DNA of 18,904 bases. Source: Limnochordia bacterium. GTDB taxonomy: Bacteria > Bacillota > Limnochordia > Darwinibacteriales > B1SED10-159. The notes under the pieces are model-generated. The model searched no databases, was not told the DNA's origin, and saw only the letters and a program-made list of their open reading frames with translations. The stretch lies in contig SLOZ01000175.1 of NCBI GenBank assembly GCA_007132255.1, positions 1 to 18,904 of the forward strand, read 5' to 3'. Shown here piece by piece: positions 6,635-13,183 of this stretch (the first letter of the stretch is position 1; every line of letters starts with the position of its first letter). The position numbers and the translations under genes were made by a program.

Positions 6635-7527
6635 TGCGAAGCCAGAATCTAGTGAATGGAACCATTCTAATTCTGTTGGGTTTGGCATTCCTTGGACGGA
6701 ATTTGGGAATCCTTCCTGGTATTCCTTGGAGTAACCTCTGGCAGTTGTGGCCAGTTTTCCTGATTATCTTCGGACTACAGGTTCTCTTCCCCAAAGGAAA
6801 AATGAGTGTCCTGGCCCCCATCATCCTGATTATTGCGGTTGTGATTGCCCTCTTTGGTTTGGGCCCTTTCCAACGGGGGGTACAGGATTACGGCAGCCAA
6901 CGCCAGAGCCTAGCTCTGGCTGAGTCCACGACGCAAGCGGGTTTGACCTTGAGGAACGTGGGAGTCGCTCATCTGCGCGTCATCGGGGGCGAGTTAGAAG
7001 GAAGCCAGGCCATGGAATATAGTGCGAACCGTCAAGTCATCGACCGCAGCGATGTTGAGGTTTCGCCAGCTAAGACCGACTACTATCTGTATGGACGTTC
7101 GAGTTCGCGTTGGGTTGGGATGACGGCGCTGCCGAACGTCCACGTTGTTTTGGATACCGGTGTACACTGGCATTTGGACCTGAGTCTTGGCGTTGGTGCC
7201 GTTAAGGCAGATCTACAGAGCCTTCCTTGGGAGCAACTGCGCATTGACGCCGGTGTTGGGCAAATTTCCGTCCAAGCTGGACCTGCGGCATGGGCGCGCA
7301 CGATGGCGATTCATAACGGCGTCGGCAGTGTTAGTCTCGATCTCCATAGAGAGATACCGGTATCGGTTCGTCTAAACACGCCCTCATTTATGAACAATCT
7401 CGAAAGAGCTGGATTCGTCCGAGACGGCGACCGCTACGTTTCCGCTAACTATCGTGATTCGGATACGCCGTTGGACATAACCGTAGATGGCGGCATTTCG
7501 CAGGTTTCCGTACGGTGGAACCGATAA
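6634..7527 (+). CDS. LiaF-like envelope-stress membrane protein with toastrack domain
   Basis: A 297-aa protein. The first 80 residues hold three hydrophobic segments (about 8-26, 36-53 and 59-77) with the LLGLAFLGRNLGILP...LWPVFLIIFGL pattern of the LiaF/DUF5668 membrane module, similar to the C-terminal part of the gene before it. Residues about 95-297 are a beta-rich region with repeated short strands around Gly (LSLGVGAVKADL, IDAGVGQISV, IHNGVGSVSLDL), typical of the DUF4097/toastrack fold of LiaF and related sensors. LiaF-type proteins inhibit a cognate histidine kinase until the envelope is damaged. No kinase is encoded nearby, so the partner is unknown. The start codon overlaps the preceding stop as TAATG. 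Confidence 0.85.
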   Translation: MRSQNLVNGTILILLGLAFLGRNLGILPGIPWSNLWQLWPVFLIIFGLQVLFPKGKMSVLAPIILIIAVVIALFGLGPFQRGVQDYGSQRQSLALAESTTQAGLTLRNVGVAHLRVIGGELEGSQAMEYSANRQVIDRSDVEVSPAKTDYYLYGRSSSRWVGMTALPNVHVVLDTGVHWHLDLSLGVGAVKADLQSLPWEQLRIDAGVGQISVQAGPAAWARTMAIHNGVGSVSLDLHREIPVSVRLNTPSFMNNLERAGFVRDGDRYVSANYRDSDTPLDITVDGGISQVSVRWNR

Positions 7528-7552
7528 TCTATCAGAAAAGGGTGATCTTTCG

Positions 7553-8353
7553 TTGCTCGCAGAACGATTGGCTGCAGCTGCCAAAAAGCGCTATTCCTGT
7601 CGCAGTTATAAAGACCAACCACTTGAATGCTTGAATGAGCTCGAAGCTTTTGCCGAGGATGGTTACGAGATACTTGGCTCATTTTCCGATGTGCGGTTTT
7701 GCATTCTGCGGGATCCGGAGGCGAGCAGAAGTATTATGAAGGGGCCTTGGGGGCCTCTACCCAGCCTACTATTGATGGCGGTGCGTACGGATCGTCCACA
7801 TTTTTTGGAGGCATTGGGGTACGCTGGACAACAGGTCATCCTTGAGGCCACAGCGTTGGGCATCCAAACGTGTTGGGTTAGCGGGATGTTTTCTCTGGAT
7901 AAGGCTACCAAACACTTTCCAGGCTTGGAGAAGCACTGGAACGTTGTGGCGGTATCGCCGTTGGGATATGCCAGCGCTAATGCCAAAACCGGAGCCAAGC
8001 AGAAGTTATTCAAATTTCTGAGCGCCCAGCGAGGCCGCCGCCATGGGTTAGACGTCATCATGCATCCCACAGAGTTAGCTAGCCTGCCACCGGTTTTAGT
8101 CAACGCCCTGCAGGCTGCAGCGCAAGCACCGTCAGCTTTGAATCAGCAGCCTTGGCGGTTCGCCATTCGGGGAACAGAACTCACCATCTCATCCAAACAT
8201 CCGGCACCTAAGCCTGATCATCCATCACGTTTAGATTTAGGTATAGCGATGTTAGAATTTGCCGCTGCGGCGCGTGCGCTTGGCGAGGATGGTTTTTGGC
8301 AGCCACGCCAGACTGAAGGCAATCCTATTGCCGCATTCATTCGCGAGCCATGA
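7553..8353 (+). CDS. Nitroreductase family protein, TM1586-like
   Basis: FMN-dependent nitroreductase fold, 267 aa from the proposed TTG start. The N-terminal RYSCRSYKDQPL is the family's FMN phosphate-binding RxSxR region. Next come LGYAGQQVILEATALGIQTC..SGMF in the middle and QAPSALNQQPWRF with LDLGIAMLEFAAAARALGEDGFW near the C-terminus, the element order I associate with the TM1586 type. The substrate is unknown. Start choice: an in-frame ATG at 7487 lies inside the LiaF-like gene and lacks a site, whereas AAAAGGGTG (7536-7544) sits 8 nt before the TTG at 7553, just after the LiaF stop. It overlaps the PIN gene by 4 nt (ATGA). Placement behind envelope-stress genes suggests co-expression, not necessarily a shared role. 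Confidence 0.8.
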   Translation: MLAERLAAAAKKRYSCRSYKDQPLECLNELEAFAEDGYEILGSFSDVRFCILRDPEASRSIMKGPWGPLPSLLLMAVRTDRPHFLEALGYAGQQVILEATALGIQTCWVSGMFSLDKATKHFPGLEKHWNVVAVSPLGYASANAKTGAKQKLFKFLSAQRGRRHGLDVIMHPTELASLPPVLVNALQAAAQAPSALNQQPWRFAIRGTELTISSKHPAPKPDHPSRLDLGIAMLEFAAAARALGEDGFWQPRQTEGNPIAAFIREP

Positions 8354-8757
8354 CGCCTGCTCCAAAATTTATGTTGGATACCAATGTCTTTGATGCCCTT
8401 TACACCAGTGGGCATTGGCAGACGGCTCACCGTCTGCATGGTCGTGCCGTGACATGGTTGACCACTCCGATGCAGGAACAGGAACTCAGCCGGAGTCCGA
8501 ACCGTAACCTGCAAAGCTTGCCTCGGGATGTCTATCCCCCGGTGGACTCTAACCGTTACGTCGACGTTGATCAACGGATTGCATTGACCGCCCGACAGTA
8601 TGGTGCTGGCTTAGTCACCGATGACAAACGGCTCGCTGCTTGGTGTGCGGAGCAGCTTCCTGAGCTGCCGTTGCTGTCGTCGACGCAGCTCATTGCTTGG
8701 ATCTGCTCTGTCGAATGTGAACCCACTTCCTCACCCAAAAAAGACCGAAACCCGTAG
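8350..8757 (+). CDS. PIN-domain protein, putative ribonuclease
   Basis: A 135-aa single-domain protein. It shows the acidic PIN pattern: D10 in MLDTNVFDAL, E45 in QEQEL, D74 in the DQRIALTA block, and D91/D92 in GLVTDDKRL, followed by LLSSTQLIAWI. PIN proteins are Mg-dependent RNases, many of them VapC toxins. No VapB-like antitoxin gene lies on either side, and the gene is translationally coupled to the nitroreductase (ATGA). It could therefore be a housekeeping or orphan PIN protein rather than a toxin. The last residues (KKDRNP) are encoded by the left arm of the operon terminator, and the TAG stop falls in its loop region. That suggests the C-terminal tail after about residue 120 is not functionally constrained. 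Confidence 0.75.
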   Translation: MTPAPKFMLDTNVFDALYTSGHWQTAHRLHGRAVTWLTTPMQEQELSRSPNRNLQSLPRDVYPPVDSNRYVDVDQRIALTARQYGAGLVTDDKRLAAWCAEQLPELPLLSSTQLIAWICSVECEPTSSPKKDRNP

Positions 8758-8772
8758 GGGTCTCGGTCTTTT
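8739..8772. terminator. Bidirectional intrinsic terminator between convergent operons
   Basis: AAAAGACCGAAACCC pairs with GGGGTCTCGGTCTTTT across a GTAG loop, 14 of 15 positions paired, with A-runs on the left and T-runs on the right. It can therefore stop the plus-strand PspC operon and the minus-strand osmolyte-transporter operon, whose last stop codon is at 8785. The left arm overlaps the final codons of the PIN gene. Confidence 0.92.
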
Positions 8773-8784
8773 CGTTGGTTGTGT

Positions 8785-9681
8785 TTAATGCAGCAGACCG
8801 AAGTCTTCTAACATCATACGGGCCACTGTGTCATAATCCATGGCTTCCACGTCAACCAATTGATTGTAGTACGAGATTGCCGCTTCATCAATAGCTCCGA
8901 GCAATGGAGCAATGATGTCGTGAATTTCTGGATGGGCATTGACAAATGCGTTGGTCGCTACTAACGACGCATCATACGGCGGGAAGAACTGGAGATCGTC
9001 TTCTAGAACAACCAAGTCCATGGCTGGAATGCGACCATCGGTGGAGTACGCTACAGCAGCGTCCACGTCACCTTGGGCTACCGAACGGTAGAGCAGTCCA
9101 TAGTCCATAGCTGCTACGCGTTGGAAACGGTCGATACCGTAGAGTTCAAGCATATCATAGTAACCGTCGCCTTCCCGTTCGCGGAAGGTAATGTCCATGG
9201 CGATCGTCATATCACCGGCTAGATCCACAAGGTCTGAAACTGTGCTGACGCCGTGCTCGTCGGCGAATTCCTGCCGGACAGCGATGGCATAGGTGTTGTT
9301 GAAACCGAATGGATCGAACCAGAAGGCGTCATAACGGTCGTGGTATTCCTGCTGAACGAACTCGAGAACGCGCTCACGGTCTTTCCACTCATCGGTTACT
9401 TCCATCCCCAAAGGGCCGGTGAACTGCGTACCGGTCCAAGAAACATACATCTGAACGTCATTGGACATCATGGCTGCATGCAGTAGATGCGAACCTTGGA
9501 AGTTCCGAACATGACGAATCTCCAGATCGGTTTCCTGTTCGATGAGCAGCTTAACAGCTTCAGCCAAAATCTGCGGTTCCGCAAAGTTACCTGAGGCGAT
9601 AACAGCATCTTGGGCCAAAGCGGTTCCACCTAGTGTACCAACCAACAGTGCAATCATCAGAAACGAAAATAGTCTCTTCAA
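8785..9681 (-). CDS. Glycine betaine/choline-type ABC transporter substrate-binding protein
   Basis: Extracytoplasmic binding protein of the OpuAC/OpuCC/ProX class, 298 aa. It starts with a Sec signal peptide (MKRLFSFLMIALLVGTLGGT, then ALA|QD, cleavage predicted after residue 23). There is no Cys lipobox, unusual for a monoderm Firmicute and more like a periplasmic protein. Family blocks visible are NFAEPQILAE, MYVSWTGTQ, GFNNTYAIAVRQEFA, the DAAVAYSTDGRI lobe and a terminal domain-closing helix. Aromatic residues (W and Y in YVSWTG, FWFDPFGF) could build the quaternary-ammonium cage. The exact ligand (betaine, carnitine, choline or proline betaine) cannot be read. Start: TTG at 9681 with AAAGGAGAG 6 nt upstream. 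An earlier in-frame GTG at 9714 overlaps the permease end and lacks a site. It is the last gene of a regulator-ATPase-permease-binding protein operon. Confidence 0.88.
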   Translation of the reverse strand: MKRLFSFLMIALLVGTLGGTALAQDAVIASGNFAEPQILAEAVKLLIEQETDLEIRHVRNFQGSHLLHAAMMSNDVQMYVSWTGTQFTGPLGMEVTDEWKDRERVLEFVQQEYHDRYDAFWFDPFGFNNTYAIAVRQEFADEHGVSTVSDLVDLAGDMTIAMDITFREREGDGYYDMLELYGIDRFQRVAAMDYGLLYRSVAQGDVDAAVAYSTDGRIPAMDLVVLEDDLQFFPPYDASLVATNAFVNAHPEIHDIIAPLLGAIDEAAISYYNQLVDVEAMDYDTVARMMLEDFGLLH

Positions 9682-9703
9682 AGTACTCTCTCCTTTATAG
9701 TGT

Positions 9704-10360
9704 TTATTTCTCACGGGCGATGCGTAATCCCCGTGGTGTTACAAAGTATTCAACCTTACCTAAGATGAAATCAGCGAGCAGGGCCAACAATGCAGCTGGA
9801 ATCGCTCCCAGCAGAATCAGTTCATCTCGCACCATGCCCAACCCAGTAATAATGAAGTCACCAAGACCTCCGCCACCGATCAGGGCGGCCAATGTAGCCG
9901 TTCCAATAATGATAACCGTGGCTGTGCGGATCCCGCCGATGATCACCGGGACAGCAATGGGCAGTTCCACCATATACAAACGTTGAAAATACGTCATGCC
10001 CATCCCTGTAGCAGCCTCTTTGATACCTTCATCCACAGAACGAAGGCCGATATAGGTGTTGCGCAGAATGGGAAGCAAAGCATACAAGAATAAAGCAATC
10101 ATAGCCGGCCGTTGGCCAATTCCAAAACCTAAAGGAATCATCAATGCCAACAGCGCCAAACTAGGAATGGTTTGGAGGATATTGGCTAGAGCCATAACAG
10201 GAACCTCCACAAGGCGATAGCGAGTGGCCAAGATTCCCAAGGGAATGGTTACCAGCGTGGCAAAACCGACAGGAATAAATACTAAAAGCAGATGTTCGCG
10301 CAGCGCATAGAGGACTTCCGTCTGCCGCTGTATCAAAAGATTAAAGAAACTTTCAAACAT
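9704..10360 (-). CDS. Glycine betaine/choline-type ABC transporter permease (OpuCB/ProW class)
   Basis: Integral membrane subunit, 218 aa from the ATG at 10360, which AAAGGAGGTG (10367-10376) precedes by 6 nt. A GTG three codons upstream lies inside that site. About five or six membrane helices are visible. The EAA loop that contacts the ATPase reads EAATGMGMTYFQRLYMVELPIAVP, and a glycine-rich stretch (LIGGGGLGDFIITGLG) follows it, as in OpuCB and OpuAB. It is not fused to the binding domain, unlike Lactococcus BusAB/OpuABC. The ATPase stop is 14 nt upstream and the binding-protein gene 22 nt downstream, so all are in one transcript. Confidence 0.92.
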   Translation of the reverse strand: MFESFFNLLIQRQTEVLYALREHLLLVFIPVGFATLVTIPLGILATRYRLVEVPVMALANILQTIPSLALLALMIPLGFGIGQRPAMIALFLYALLPILRNTYIGLRSVDEGIKEAATGMGMTYFQRLYMVELPIAVPVIIGGIRTATVIIIGTATLAALIGGGGLGDFIITGLGMVRDELILLGAIPAALLALLADFILGKVEYFVTPRGLRIAREK

Positions 10361-10374
10361 GCTATACACCTCCT

Positions 10375-11511
10375 TTATTCGCTGCTGCTTTCATCCCACA
10401 GTTCCACAAGGCTTTGCAGCAGCCAAGCCCTTGTAACAACACCAACGGGCCGGTTTTGCCGGTCCACAACCACAAGAATGCGTGTATCAGAAGCCAACTG
10501 GGCTGCAGCGTCACGAACGGTCGTGTTACCGCGTACGGTAATCACTGACTCTGTGACTAGTTCTTCCACCGAACTGGCCTTCCCCTGCTGGCGCTGGATG
10601 CTATTTGCTGTCACAGTGCCCTGCACGCGGTGGCCGCTGCCTTTCGTAACCACAGCGATGTCGGTACTGGTCCTTTTCATCTTGGCCAGGACTGCCCGAG
10701 GTGTATCCTTAACATCGACGATCATGGGATTTGTTACCATAATATCGGATACCGGGGTGATATCCGGTTGTGGCGCTAGCCGGTCCTCGCCGATAAACTC
10801 GCGAACGAAATCGTTGGCGGGGTGTTTGAGCATTTCCTCCGGTGAAGCGGCTTGAACGATGTTCCCGTCCTTCATTAGTACGATGACATCAGCCATGGCG
10901 AGGGCTTCATCCATGTCATGTGTAACGAAGACGATGGTTTTGTTTAAGCGCTGTTGCAGATCTTTCATTTCCTCCTGCAGTTGATCACGGGTAATGGGAT
11001 CCAGGGCTCCGAACGGTTCATCCATGAGGATAAGATCGGGTTCAGCTGCTAGCGCCCGCAAAACACCGACACGCTGCTGCTGTCCTCCACTGAGCTCAGC
11101 TGGATACCGTTCGGCATAGATATCTGGATCCAGCCCAACCATTTCCATGAGTTCATAGGTTCGTTTTTCGCGTTCTTCTTTGGATGCTTTTTTCAGTTTC
11201 GGTACAATGGCGACATTGTTGGCAATGGTCAAATGGGGAAACAGACCAATACTCTGAATGACATAGCCGATGTCACGTCGCAGTTCCACAACATTCATCT
11301 GTGATGTGGACTGGCCATTGATGATGATATCACCCGAGGTCCGTTTAACTAAATGGTTGATCATCTTGAGAGTTGTAGTTTTACCGCATCCCGATGGTCC
11401 AATCAGTACAACGAATTGACCTTTTTCTACGGTTAAGTTGATGTTGTCCACAGCCACGAATGTGTCGTCGCCGGTGCCAAAAACTTTGGTCAGTTCTTTC
11501 AATTCTAACAA
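10375..11511 (-). CDS. Glycine betaine/choline-type ABC transporter ATPase with CBS pair (OpuCA/ProV class)
   Basis: A 378-aa nucleotide-binding subunit. Motifs in order: Walker A GPSGCGKTT (38-46), Q-loop YVIQSIGLFPH, signature LSGGQQQR, Walker B LILMDEPFGALDP, and H-loop VTHD. Residues about 255-375 form two CBS motifs (VSDIMVTNPMIV..., VTESVITVRGNTTVRDAAAQL...RILVVVDRQNRPVGVVTR). In OpuA such CBS pairs sense ionic strength; in Staphylococcus and Listeria OpuCA they bind c-di-AMP and inhibit uptake. The start is TTG at 11511. Its ribosome-binding site AAGGAGGG lies within the last codons of the regulator gene (encoding RRD), so translation of the two is tightly linked. Confidence 0.95.
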   Translation of the reverse strand: MLELKELTKVFGTGDDTFVAVDNINLTVEKGQFVVLIGPSGCGKTTTLKMINHLVKRTSGDIIINGQSTSQMNVVELRRDIGYVIQSIGLFPHLTIANNVAIVPKLKKASKEEREKRTYELMEMVGLDPDIYAERYPAELSGGQQQRVGVLRALAAEPDLILMDEPFGALDPITRDQLQEEMKDLQQRLNKTIVFVTHDMDEALAMADVIVLMKDGNIVQAASPEEMLKHPANDFVREFIGEDRLAPQPDITPVSDIMVTNPMIVDVKDTPRAVLAKMKRTSTDIAVVTKGSGHRVQGTVTANSIQRQQGKASSVEELVTESVITVRGNTTVRDAAAQLASDTRILVVVDRQNRPVGVVTRAWLLQSLVELWDESSSE

Positions 11512-11512
11512 T

Positions 11513-11896
11513 CTAATCCCTCCTTACCAACGAGGCTAGTTCCCGCAGGCTTTGCTCCATTTTTTCTGTGTTGCGTTTCTGTGCTTTAATGGCCCGTTCC
11601 AACTGCTCAATGATCACATCGGCTTCATGGGTCTGCTTTTGTGATGCTAAATACTCCTCTGCCTTACCTTGAGAAAGAACTTGAACACCCGAACCGTGTT
11701 TAACATCAACCACGCCATGTTCATGGAGCAGCGCCATGGCCTTGCGGATGGTTTCTGGAGAGACTTTGTAGAGGCTGGCCAAGGTAGACCGGCCGTGCAA
11801 GCGATAACCTGGAGGATATCGTCCCTGCACAATCTGTGAAGCAATATTGAGTGCAACGGACTCGTATTTGGGAATCCGTTCAGCTTGAACAGCCAT
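11513..11896 (-). CDS. GntR-family regulator, BusR-like but lacking RCK_C
   Basis: A 127-aa DNA-binding protein. Residues 1-78 are a GntR winged helix (IPKYESVALNIASQIVQGRY, the helix-turn-helix around LASLYKVSPETIRKAMALL, wing KHGSGVQVL). Residues about 80-125 are a coiled-coil-like helix (QLERAIKAQKRNTEKMEQSL). The sequence style matches the BusR/GntR-TrkA_C family, which represses betaine transporters and uses c-di-AMP bound to a C-terminal RCK_C domain as co-repressor. Here the protein stops right after the coiled coil. The stop leads directly into the transporter ATPase, with the last codons doubling as its ribosome-binding site, so this is a clean short form and not a visible frameshift. 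Start: ATG at 11896 with AAAGGAAG 7 nt upstream. Probably autoregulates the operon through the adjacent operator. Confidence 0.82.
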   Translation of the reverse strand: MAVQAERIPKYESVALNIASQIVQGRYPPGYRLHGRSTLASLYKVSPETIRKAMALLHEHGVVDVKHGSGVQVLSQGKAEEYLASQKQTHEADVIIEQLERAIKAQKRNTEKMEQSLRELASLVRRD

Positions 11897-11932
11897 AATG
11901 TCGCTTCCTTTCTTTACGGACTTCACGTCGCA

Positions 11933-11972
11933 GTGACAACTTATTATACCCATGATAGGTTGTCACATGCAA
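11933..11972 (-). promoter_or_regulatory. Promoter and operator of the osmolyte-transporter operon (copy A)
   Basis: On the minus strand -35 TTGCAT (11967-11972), an 18-nt spacer and a perfect -10 TATAAT (11943-11948) lie about 47 nt before the regulator's start. An 8-bp inverted repeat GTGACAAC / GTTGTCAC (11933-11940 and 11959-11966, 18 nt apart) brackets the -10, so a bound repressor would block RNA polymerase. Two GTGAC half-sites about 24 nt apart resemble the widely spaced half-sites described for BusR. The promoter is seen directly; the binding protein is inferred from linkage. Confidence 0.8.
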
Positions 11973-12058
11973 ACCCGGTATCACTCCTTCCTGAGTCCTT
12001 AGCTGTGGCAGCAGCGGCTCACAGGCGTATGGCTAACGGATCCTTTGTTATACTCGCT

Positions 12059-12091
12059 GAAACAACTTATATCATCGTTAAGGGTTGTCAC
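12059..12091 (-). promoter_or_regulatory. Second, degenerate operator/promoter (copy B)
   Basis: About 125 bp upstream of copy A. The minus strand reads GTGACAAC, 17 nt, GTTGTTTC: one intact half-site (12084-12091) and one with two changes (12059-12066). It also holds TGATATAAG, an extended -10 (TATAAG at 12066-12071), in the same place relative to the intact arm. It is probably a duplicated promoter-operator or an auxiliary site for repressor looping. No good -35 is visible. Confidence 0.5.
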
Positions 12092-12099
12092 TTTTGCGC

Positions 12100-12123
12100 A
12101 AAAAAAGAGAGGGTTTCCCCTCC
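12100..12123 (-). terminator. Intrinsic terminator after the GNAT gene
   Basis: On the minus strand GGAGGG and CCCTCT (12118-12123 with 12108-12113) form a 6-bp stem, one G-T pair, capped by a GAAA tetraloop. C and seven T follow (12100-12106). It lies 10 nt past the GNAT stop and ends the ddh-to-GNAT gene series before operator copy B. Confidence 0.82.
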
Positions 12124-12133
12124 TAAACAGCTC

Positions 12134-12619
12134 TTAGAGCCGTTTCTCATACAATGCCAGTGGATCGCCATCGGTCCAAAAATCCGCCACTTCGGCCACC
12201 ATGGTGTATCCCACCGCTTCGTAAAAGGCTCGAGTGCTGTCGCAGTATGACGCTGTAGTGGTTTCAGTAAATATGACGCGTCCACCCCGTGAACGCAGTT
12301 GGTCCTCGAGGGCTTCGAGAAGCTTGCGACCGATACCGCCGCCCCGCTGACCTTTTTTGACCGCGAAGGATGCCAAAAAGAAAACGCCATCGGCATCGGG
12401 ACGTTTTGTTGCTCCCACGACTCCTACCACTTCCCCCTCCTCGTTGCGGGCTGTCAGGAATAGATCGTCAGGCATCTTGCCGGCAATAAACTCTCTGTAA
12501 TTTGACTCGGCTTTCTCAAAATCTCGCTCATAGAAAAACTCAGGCAGACTGCGAATGGCCTCGACAGCGCCTTCTAAAGACTCATTCGATAATGGTTCAA
12601 TGCGATGTTCCATTGTCAA
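12134..12619 (-). CDS. GNAT family N-acetyltransferase
   Basis: Acetyl-CoA-dependent acetyltransferase fold, about 161 aa. The acetyl-CoA pyrophosphate loop is QRGGGIGRKLLEALEDQL, preceded by the beta-4 strand FFLASFAVKK. The C-terminal FYEAVGYTMVAE is motif B. The substrate cannot be read from sequence. Start is uncertain. AGGAG (12626-12630) lies 6 nt before a TTG at 12619 and 12 nt before an ATG at 12613, and an earlier TTG at 12625 abuts the site. I prefer 12619. It begins 2 nt after the stop of the cobalamin adenosyltransferase gene, so it is co-transcribed, and a terminator follows it. Confidence 0.85.
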   Translation of the reverse strand: MTMEHRIEPLSNESLEGAVEAIRSLPEFFYERDFEKAESNYREFIAGKMPDDLFLTARNEEGEVVGVVGATKRPDADGVFFLASFAVKKGQRGGGIGRKLLEALEDQLRSRGGRVIFTETTTASYCDSTRAFYEAVGYTMVAEVADFWTDGDPLALYEKRL

Positions 12620-12621
12620 AT

Positions 12622-13155
12622 TCAACTCCTATCCAAGTGGTCTTTGCGTTCATGGATTCGTGCAACAGCGAAGAGATAATCGCTGACGCGATTTAGGAAG
12701 GGGACCGCCACAGAAGCCTGCTGCAGTCCATCTTCGTGACAGCGTACGGCCAGTCGTTCTGCTCGGCGCGCCACGGCTCTGGCAGCGTGAACATGGGCAT
12801 TAGCTTTGTTCGAACCAGGTATGACAAACGCGCGCAGCGGAGGAAGTTGTCGTTTATACGAAGCGGTCCATTCTTCTAATTGGCTTACCGCCTGCTGCAG
12901 CTCCAAAAGGGCAGCATCATCCAAGGTCAAGCCAGCCATGCAGGCGGCTGCGGACAGAAGTTGTTCTTGAAGCCAGTACAGTTCCGCAGCGGCCGTTGTC
13001 CCGACATACTGGCGAGCCACTCCAATATACGCCGAGAGCTCATCGACGGTTCCATAGGCTTCGACCTGCAGTGTTGCTTTGGAGATTCTCTGCCCGGCGG
13101 CATTCCTCGTGAACCCTGAGTCACCCGGTCTTGGTGTTTGGCGGCCCATCACCAT
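12622..13155 (-). CDS. Cob(I)alamin adenosyltransferase, PduO type
   Basis: Transfers the adenosyl group of ATP to cob(I)alamin to make adenosylcobalamin. The 177-aa protein is the five-helix bundle of the PduO/MMAB family: KATLQVEAYGTVDELSAYIGVA (26-47), LPPLRAFVIPGS (104-115), ARAVARRAERLAV (125-137) and VPFLNRVSDYLF (151-162) are its signature blocks. The N-terminal ATP loop, usually TGDxGTTSL, is diverged (PRPGDSGFTRNAAG), keeping only GDSG and one Thr. ATG at 13155 is 3 nt after AAAGGGGACG, so GTG 13152 or ATG 13149 may be the real start. No B12 riboswitch or B12-dependent enzyme is adjacent. It sits 28 nt after the DNA methyltransferase gene in the same direction. Confidence 0.88.
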   Translation of the reverse strand: MVMGRQTPRPGDSGFTRNAAGQRISKATLQVEAYGTVDELSAYIGVARQYVGTTAAAELYWLQEQLLSAAACMAGLTLDDAALLELQQAVSQLEEWTASYKRQLPPLRAFVIPGSNKANAHVHAARAVARRAERLAVRCHEDGLQQASVAVPFLNRVSDYLFAVARIHERKDHLDRS

Positions 13156-13183
13156 CGTCCCCTTTCACACGGCTAAAATCCCT

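Noticed and set aside
8350..8757. VapBC toxin-antitoxin pair
   Set aside because: A PIN domain is present but no small antitoxin-like gene lies beside it, and the upstream coupled gene is a nitroreductase.
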